Assembly (NCBI GenBank): GCA_034111645.1
Contig: JAWUWW010000072.1
Coordinates: forward strand, 1 to 10,508
DNA: 10,508 nucleotides
Reading direction: 5' to 3'
DNA from: CANLBN01 sp034111645
Lineage (GTDB): Bacteria > Pseudomonadota > Gammaproteobacteria > Pseudomonadales > Cellvibrionaceae
Shown here: piece by piece, positions 6,558-10,508 of the stretch
Position numbering within the stretch: position 1 is the first letter of the stretch
Layout of the letters: each line of letters starts with the position of its first letter
Program-made: the position numbers and the translations under genes
Notes under the pieces: model-generated
Databases searched by the model: none
The model's input: the letters and a program-made list of their open reading frames with translations, nothing else
What the model was told of the DNA's origin: nothing

Positions 6558-7367
6558 CTAAATATGCGGGTCGAAAGAGTCCTTAGCCTGTTGAATATCT
6601 TTGGCCAATTCTTCATCCGCAAAGGTATCTAGGTCCAGTACGGGTAACGATTTACCACAGACCTCTCCACCCATGCTATTGATAGCTCTGCACATTTCTT
6701 CGACTTTTGTGTCGATTAAATGTAAATGGTCAACCATTACCCCAATTGCATTGGCAATGGGATCAGGATTATCCGTGGCCACCGCGTAGGCATCAAAGCC
6801 ATATTTTTCAGCGATTTTCTCTCGCTCACCGTTTTTGTGGTTATCCTGAGGGGCTTTTTCAACCACAACTCGGCCAGGAATCCCAATAACCGTTGCACCG
6901 TCGGGTACGTCACGCACTACAACGGAATTAGAACCTACCTTAACGCCCTTGCCCATAGTGATTGGCCCAAGCACTTGGGCACCTGCCCCCACCACTACAT
7001 TATCTTCGAGAGTAGGATGGCGTTTGCCGGCTTTCCAGCTTGTTCCGCCCAGAGTTACACCATGGTAAAGGGTAACATCGTCACCAATTTCCGCCGTTTC
7101 ACCAATCACCACTCCCATGCCGTGATCAATAAAAAAACGCCTACCTAACTTCGCACCAGGGTGGATTTCAATTCCGGTCAACCACCGGGTAAAGGTGGAC
7201 AGAGAGCGCGCTAGCCAAAGCCACTTGGCCTTCCACAACTTATGACTCAGGCGATGCAGCCAGATAGCATGTAAGCCGGGGTAGTTGGTCATTACTTCAA
7301 AAGTATTGCGCGCCGCAGGATCCCGGTGAAAAACACTTTGTATATCTTCTTTAATTCGCTCAAACAT
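6558..7367 (-). CDS. cysE: Serine O-acetyltransferase (short N-terminus, long C-terminal tail)
   Basis: The enzyme makes O-acetylserine from serine and acetyl-CoA, the committed step of cysteine synthesis, and so feeds the substrate of IscS. A left-handed beta-helix of hexapeptide repeats spans about residues 65-170 (IEIHPGAKLG, IDHGMGVVIGET, YHGVTLGGTS, VVGAGAQVLG, GIPGRVV). The active-site histidines correspond to His82 in DHGMG and His117 in KRHPTLED. Compared with E. coli CysE it lacks about 75 N-terminal residues of the helical domain and carries about 95 residues after the helix, so it belongs to the shorter EpsC/cysE2-like group. The ATG at 7365-7367 was chosen because it gives MFERIKEDIQ, typical of this group, and lies 10 nt after trmJ. 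A TTG at 7406 would overlap trmJ. It precedes iscR by 115 nt, so it may be co-transcribed with trmJ. Confidence 0.93.
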   Translation of the reverse strand: MFERIKEDIQSVFHRDPAARNTFEVMTNYPGLHAIWLHRLSHKLWKAKWLWLARSLSTFTRWLTGIEIHPGAKLGRRFFIDHGMGVVIGETAEIGDDVTLYHGVTLGGTSWKAGKRHPTLEDNVVVGAGAQVLGPITMGKGVKVGSNSVVVRDVPDGATVIGIPGRVVVEKAPQDNHKNGEREKIAEKYGFDAYAVATDNPDPIANAIGVMVDHLHLIDTKVEEMCRAINSMGGEVCGKSLPVLDLDTFADEELAKDIQQAKDSFDPHI

Positions 7368-7377
7368 AATGGATTTA

Positions 7378-8100
7378 CTAGTCTTTGTTTTTAATGTTCT
7401 TCTCAACCGATGCTAGTATGCCGCGCAATATATTCAGCTCCTGAGTTTCAGGGCGGGCGCGGTTAAACATACGGCGTAATTTAGGCATTACCATACCGGG
7501 ATGTTGGGGAATGATGAAATTCGTTTTCTGCAGGGTTTGTTCCAAATGGCTATAAAAGCCTTCTAACTCTTCTGACAAAGGGTAGTCACTTTGCACATTA
7601 GCGGGCTGTGTTTTGTCTAAATGAGCCATACGAATTTCATAACACAAGGTTTGCACCGCTGCAGCCAGATTCAAAGAGCTGTATTCTGGGTTGGCGGGAA
7701 TGCACACATGAAAATGGCAAAGTTGTAATTCTTCGTTACTCAAGCCATTGTTTTCCCGACCAAACACCAAGGCCACCGGGTGTTTTTTCACCTCAGCCAC
7801 CAGCTTTAAACCACATTCACGAGGTTCAAGCATTGGCCATGACAATGTACGGGAACGGGCACTGGTGCCAACTATTAAGCCACAATCAGCCACCGCCTCT
7901 GCCACGCTACCAACGATCTGGGCCTTGGCTAGCACATCCCCTGCCCCGGCGGCTAATGCGCTGGATTTGCCATCCGGTGGCGTCAGCGGATCAACTAATA
8001 CCAACTGACTTAAACCCATGGTTTTCATTGCCCTGGCAGCTGAACCAATATTGCCCGTGTGAGAGGTGTTAACTAATACGATTTTAATATTTTCAAGCAT
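7378..8100 (-). CDS. trmJ: tRNA (cytidine/uridine-2'-O-)-methyltransferase TrmJ
   Basis: TrmJ is a SPOUT-class methyltransferase that uses S-adenosylmethionine to methylate the ribose of nucleotide 32 in tRNAs. Its 240 residues match the 246 of E. coli TrmJ. The N-terminal motif NTSHTGNIGSAARAMKTMG (residues 11-29) binds the tRNA and holds the catalytic arginine. The SAM-binding trefoil knot is formed by LVFGRENNGLSNEEL (about 111-125) and PANPEYSSLNLAAAVQ (about 135-150). The C-terminal helical tail FNRARPETQELNILRGI is also family-typical. It has its own promoter (see 8140-8167) and leads into cysE and the isc genes; trmJ next to iscR is a common gammaproteobacterial arrangement. In E. coli suhB is its divergent neighbour; here a lysis cassette lies between them. 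Confidence 0.96.
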   Translation of the reverse strand: MLENIKIVLVNTSHTGNIGSAARAMKTMGLSQLVLVDPLTPPDGKSSALAAGAGDVLAKAQIVGSVAEAVADCGLIVGTSARSRTLSWPMLEPRECGLKLVAEVKKHPVALVFGRENNGLSNEELQLCHFHVCIPANPEYSSLNLAAAVQTLCYEIRMAHLDKTQPANVQSDYPLSEELEGFYSHLEQTLQKTNFIIPQHPGMVMPKLRRMFNRARPETQELNILRGILASVEKNIKNKD

Positions 8101-8139
8101 GACTTAGGGGGGCTTGTATAGGTAAATTTCTGGGGGCGG

Positions 8140-8167
8140 ATAATAGCACAAGCTGACAGCCCAACAA
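8140..8167 (-). promoter_or_regulatory. trmJ promoter with extended -10
   Basis: On the minus strand TGC-TATTAT (8140-8148) is an extended -10 element matching TATAAT at five of six positions, and TTGTTG (8162-8167) lies 16 bases upstream as a weaker -35. Transcription would begin near 8133, leaving a leader of about 33 nt before trmJ. Confidence 0.6.
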
Positions 8168-8227
8168 CGGCAGTCTGAGAAATTGCGCTGCCAAGAGACA
8201 TCGCCTTTACTTTTTGTACATTCACAC

Positions 8228-8965
8228 TCAAGCGTTCAACTGATCAATGCGGCTATGTAGTTTAGCCAAATACAGAATTTGCTGCTTATGATAAAAGTTG
8301 TCATCAATGTGCACCGGATCTTCGGTGTTAAAATCACCGCCCCAGCGCAGACCATCATCCTCACGAATAGCATTTATAAAATTACTGATCGCTTTTGGTA
8401 GCATGTCGAGATTGTTGCGTCTTAACTTTTTCGAGTTATATAGTTTGCCTTCAAATTGAATATTCATGTCGATGGCATGACCGATATGATGACAACTCTT
8501 ACTTGCCGGCGTCACAATAGCGCCTCTTACTTGATTGTCCAGACTGCGGGTTGATGAGGTTGCCCAAACTTTCAACTTAAACTTCTTAGCGTAATCACAC
8601 ACCCGATTAAGGGCGGGCACAAAGTCCTTATCGACCTTGATCTGAACGCCAATCAAACACTCGTTGGTAAATGTTACCAGGGAAAAGGACTCGGACGGCG
8701 TGAAATCAGCGGCGGAATCGGACACTTCAATGTCTTGCTGCAAAGGCATTTGTTCAAGGTAGGAGCCATGTACATAACCTACCTGACCTGACTCTGCTCT
8801 GACTCTAAAGAAGGTGACCTCTTCGAGTATATCTACCTCCTCGTTGTGTTTGAGCACACCAATCTGACGCCCATTGGGCTTTTCTCTGAGGTTCAGTCCA
8901 GTATCTGGTTTGATCCTGCCCTGCTCCCGTGCGTTCATCCTTTTGGCACCTGTTCCTGGGTCCAT
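8228..8965 (-). CDS. Phage-type endolysin: SH3b domain plus M15 peptidase
   Basis: The 245-residue protein has a bacterial SH3 domain at about 18-72 (GLNLREKPNG, YVHGSYLE), then a zinc peptidase domain at about 95-235. The second domain shows the M15 (D-Ala-D-Ala carboxypeptidase / L-Ala-D-Glu endopeptidase) signature S-x-H-x-x-G-x-A-x-D as SCHHIGHAID (157-166; His159 and Asp166 as zinc ligands) and LRWGGDFNTEDPVHID (His219 as third ligand, Asp216 or Glu215 near the catalytic position). It should cut peptidoglycan peptides. No signal peptide is visible, so it needs the holin to reach the wall. AGGGA stands about five bases before the ATG at 8965, supporting this start over a second ATG at 8938. 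The gene overlaps the holin gene by 31 nt. No terminator is visible between its stop and trmJ. The exact bond cleaved cannot be told from sequence. Confidence 0.85.
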   Translation of the reverse strand: MDPGTGAKRMNAREQGRIKPDTGLNLREKPNGRQIGVLKHNEEVDILEEVTFFRVRAESGQVGYVHGSYLEQMPLQQDIEVSDSAADFTPSESFSLVTFTNECLIGVQIKVDKDFVPALNRVCDYAKKFKLKVWATSSTRSLDNQVRGAIVTPASKSCHHIGHAIDMNIQFEGKLYNSKKLRRNNLDMLPKAISNFINAIREDDGLRWGGDFNTEDPVHIDDNFYHKQQILYLAKLHSRIDQLNA

Positions 8966-9468
8966 ACTGTCCCTTTAGCATTTGCTGTTGTTTGCCCTGC
9001 TGAACGAATCTTCTGAATTTTTTCCAAGCCTCTTGAACCAAAATAAAAGCCGTAAATGACCAACATGAGGGTTTGAAATAGAGGGATCCAGGAATCTAAG
9101 GTCGCCTGCTGTGTCTCGCCGAGTGCAGAGTTGAATATGGTGAAGAATGCTAATACCGAAACCACTAAGGTCATGAATATCAGTGCCATTGGACGAATAT
9201 TCTTCGATAACCATGAATCGCTTTTCATGTCGAGTTGCAGGCGTTCGGTCAACTCGTTCTCGAGGTTTTCTTCATGCTCTGCCGCTTGCCGATCAATATT
9301 CATCATCAGCTCTTTCATCTTCACGTTGTAGGCAGCTTTGATCTTTGCTTTTTGAATATCAGTCAGAGCTAGCTCTTCGTCACTAGTTACTAAGTCGTCC
9401 AGTACCTTGCCAACGGAAGTGATAACGTTGACACCTGTCGCACTAAAAATTTTGCTTAACCATCCCAT
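8935..9468 (-). CDS. Holin of the GTA/3TM holin family
   Basis: The 177-residue protein begins with a short amphipathic stretch (MGWLSKIFSATG), then a charged helical, probably coiled-coil region (about 25-80), and then two clear membrane spans at about 92-113 (ALIFMTLVVSVLAFFTIF) and 125-146 (IPLFQTLMLVIYGFYFGSRG). The sequence SWLSKNIRP before the first span and GFYFGSRGLEKI after the second are what I recognise from the family called holin of 3TMs for gene-transfer release. Such proteins form lesions in the inner membrane that let an endolysin out, and the next gene is an endolysin, which strongly supports the role. AAGGA lies seven bases before the ATG. It is the first gene of a two-gene unit transcribed away from suhB. 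The third membrane span of the family name is not obvious here. Confidence 0.8.
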   Translation of the reverse strand: MGWLSKIFSATGVNVITSVGKVLDDLVTSDEELALTDIQKAKIKAAYNVKMKELMMNIDRQAAEHEENLENELTERLQLDMKSDSWLSKNIRPMALIFMTLVVSVLAFFTIFNSALGETQQATLDSWIPLFQTLMLVIYGFYFGSRGLEKIQKIRSAGQTTANAKGTVWTQEQVPKG

Positions 9469-9482
9469 AATCTATTCCTTTG

Positions 9483-9511
9483 ATTGTTGTTAGTTACCCA
9501 AATCTTGACAA
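9483..9511 (-). promoter_or_regulatory. Possible promoter of the holin-endolysin pair
   Basis: On the minus strand TTGTCA (9506-9511, five of six -35 positions) and AACAAT (9483-9488, four of six -10 positions) are 17 bases apart. The predicted start site would fall close to the holin ribosome binding site, leaving a very short leader, so this is tentative. Confidence 0.3.
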
Positions 9512-9547
9512 CTTGCAATTTAGGAGCATGAATCAGCAATTACCCGT

Positions 9548-9587
9548 CCATCATGTGCTTAGAAAAATGAAGCTTTGCACATGATGG
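9548..9587. repeat. Perfect 11-bp inverted repeat between the holin gene and suhB
   Basis: CCATCATGTGC (9548-9558) and GCACATGATGG (9577-9587) are exact inverted copies separated by 18 nt. No T-run adjoins either arm, so a terminator is unlikely. Its position about 80 nt upstream of the holin start fits an operator or a structured leader for the lysis genes. I do not recognise the binding protein. Confidence 0.7.
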
Positions 9588-9671
9588 CAGGCAAAAGTTA
9601 GCTGTAATCAGTTTAATAGCTTTGTCATATTTTGCTAATTAATGACAGAAAATATCTCTGAAAAATATTTA

Positions 9672-9699
9672 TTGTTAAAATATTATCATTGCTTAAATT
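9672..9699 (+). promoter_or_regulatory. Possible suhB promoter
   Basis: TTGTTA (9672-9677) and TAAATT (9694-9699), 16 bases apart, each match the sigma-70 consensus at four of six positions. The surrounding sequence is very AT-rich. It would give a leader of about 90 nt containing the hairpin at 9721-9738. Weak evidence. Confidence 0.3.
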
Positions 9700-9720
9700 A
9701 GGTCCTTTGGTAAACTGCCC

Positions 9721-9746
9721 GCCGATTTTTTATTCGGCTCTTTTTT
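9721..9746 (+). terminator. Terminator-like hairpin in the suhB leader (possible attenuator)
   Basis: GCCGA (9721-9725) pairs with TCGGC (9734-9738) across an 8-nt loop and is followed by TCTTTTTT. The stem is short (5 bp), but the T-tract is good. No plus-strand gene ends upstream in the intergenic region, so if it works it would act on the suhB transcript itself. Confidence 0.4.
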
Positions 9747-9761
9747 AGAGTTGAATGGTCT

Positions 9762-9794
9762 ATGTTTAATGTTCCTTTAAAATTGGTGGTTTAA
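9762..9794 (+). CDS. Possible 10-codon leader ORF before suhB
   Basis: ATG at 9762 opens a short frame reading MFNVPLKLVV and stops with TAA at 9792-9794, two bases before the suhB ATG. The GGTGG that could serve as the suhB ribosome binding site lies inside it, so translation of the two could be coupled. There is no strong ribosome binding site for the leader itself, so chance is a real alternative. Confidence 0.2.
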   Translation: MFNVPLKLVV

Positions 9795-9796
9795 CT

Positions 9797-10508
9797 ATGC
9801 ATCCTATGCTGAATATAGCGATACGTGCGGCGCGCGTGGCGGGCAACATTATTGCAAAAGGTTTTGAGAATCAAACTGAACTGATGGTTGAAGCGAAAGG
9901 TAGCAACGATTTTGTTACCCGTATTGATAAAGAAGCTGAACAGGCAATTATCAGCAAGATCCAGCAGTCTTTCCCGGATCACAGTTTTGTCGGTGAAGAA
10001 GGCGGCGTAGTTAAAGGTGATGATGATGATTATAAATGGATCATTGACCCCCTGGATGGCACTACTAATTTTATCAAAGGCATCCCCCATTTTGCGGTTT
10101 CTATTGCCTTAATGCACAAAGGTCGTCTTGATCAGGCTGTAATCTTTGATCCTATCCGCGGTGAACTATTTACCGCCAGTAGAGGTGCAGGCGCACAACT
10201 TAACGGTTTCCGCCTTCGAGCCAGTAAGGCAAAAGAGTTGAGCCAAACTATATTAGCCACCGCTTTACCTTTTAAAGACAAAACATCCCTGCCTACCTAT
10301 ATTGATAGTTTTACCAAGATTTATTCTCAAGCTGGCGATATCAGACGTTGTGGCTCTGCCGCATTGGATTTAGCCTATGTAGCCGCCGGTCGCTATGATG
10401 GCTATTGGGAGAAAGGTGTTAAACCATGGGATATTGCCGCCGGTGAGTTAATGGTCCGTGAGGCTGGCGGTTTGGTGACAGATTACAGCGGTGGAAATGA
10501 CCCCATGC
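9797..10508 (+). CDS. suhB: Inositol-1-monophosphatase / Nus factor SuhB (3' end outside window)
   Basis: SuhB is a magnesium-dependent inositol monophosphatase-family protein that in E. coli also joins the NusA/B/E/G antitermination complex needed for correct rRNA transcription and folding. The first 237 codons are present; about 30 residues are probably missing, judged from the 267 of E. coli. The start MHPMLNIAIRAARVAGN aligns with E. coli. Metal- and substrate-binding motifs are present: GSNDFVTRID (near 40-50), the EE of VGEEGG (near 70), WIIDPLDGTTNFI (about 81-93) and KPWDIAAGELMVREAGG (about 211-227). It is transcribed divergently from the holin gene. The leader holds a terminator-like hairpin and a short ORF, which may matter because E. 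coli suhB is known to be autoregulated. Confidence 0.96.
   Translation, partial: MHPMLNIAIRAARVAGNIIAKGFENQTELMVEAKGSNDFVTRIDKEAEQAIISKIQQSFPDHSFVGEEGGVVKGDDDDYKWIIDPLDGTTNFIKGIPHFAVSIALMHKGRLDQAVIFDPIRGELFTASRGAGAQLNGFRLRASKAKELSQTILATALPFKDKTSLPTYIDSFTKIYSQAGDIRRCGSAALDLAYVAAGRYDGYWEKGVKPWDIAAGELMVREAGGLVTDYSGGNDPM

Noticed and set aside
7368..7406. TTG start for cysE at 7406
   Set aside because: It would overlap trmJ by 29 nt; the ATG at 7367 gives the family-typical MFERIKEDI start.
8101..8227. Terminator after the endolysin gene (GGCAG / CTGCC hairpin)
   Set aside because: The stem is only 5 bp with a long loop and no T-tract follows on the minus strand.
9469..9796. Possible LexA (SOS) box controlling the lysis genes
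   Set aside because: I looked for CTG-N10-CAG in this region on both strands and did not find a convincing match.
8101..9796. Prophage attachment sites or direct repeats flanking the lysis cassette
   Set aside because: No matching repeats of useful length were seen by eye around the two genes, and there is no tRNA gene or integrase.
1..10508. CRISPR arrays, tRNA or rRNA genes
   Set aside because: No regularly spaced repeats and no recognisable tRNA or rRNA sequence were seen.

Overview
The window looks like chromosome of a marine-type gammaproteobacterium, probably in or near the Alteromonadales. The Isc proteins are close to their E. coli counterparts, and gene order is largely enterobacterial-like. 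The genus is inference only. Three blocks can be read.

(1) Positions 1-925, minus strand: the 5' part of a group II intron. It comprises the ribozyme 5' domains and, running off the left edge, the first 63 codons of its reverse transcriptase/maturase. The intron begins right at the T-tract of the rho-independent terminator that ends the isc operon (926-954), the insertion habit of bacterial class C introns. None of the plus-strand ORFs in this stretch looks real.

(2) Positions 926-8167, minus strand: an iron-sulfur cluster assembly block. In transcription order it is trmJ (tRNA 2'-O-methylation), cysE (O-acetylserine synthesis for cysteine), iscR, iscS, iscU, iscA, hscB, hscA and fdx, then a strong terminator. 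IscS takes sulfur from cysteine; IscU is the scaffold; IscA is an A-type carrier; HscB and HscA are the co-chaperone and Hsp70 that release the cluster; Fdx supplies electrons; IscR senses the Fe-S supply. Two abutting 25-bp IscR type 1 boxes (6490-6514, 6515-6539) lie before iscR and indicate the usual autoregulation. trmJ has its own extended -10 promoter. HscA has an unusual Gly-to-Cys change in a nucleotide-binding motif. No iscX follows fdx.

(3) Positions 8228-10508: a two-gene phage-type lysis cassette on the minus strand (a GTA-type holin and an SH3-M15 endolysin, overlapping by 31 nt) sits between trmJ and suhB, which are divergent neighbours in E. coli. It has no other phage genes around it in the window. 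suhB (plus strand, cut by the right edge) follows a leader with a terminator-like hairpin and a possible 10-codon upstream ORF. A perfect 11-bp inverted repeat lies in the intergenic region between the holin gene and suhB.

The most unusual items are the stand-alone lysis cassette, the HscA substitution and the intron placed at the isc terminator.
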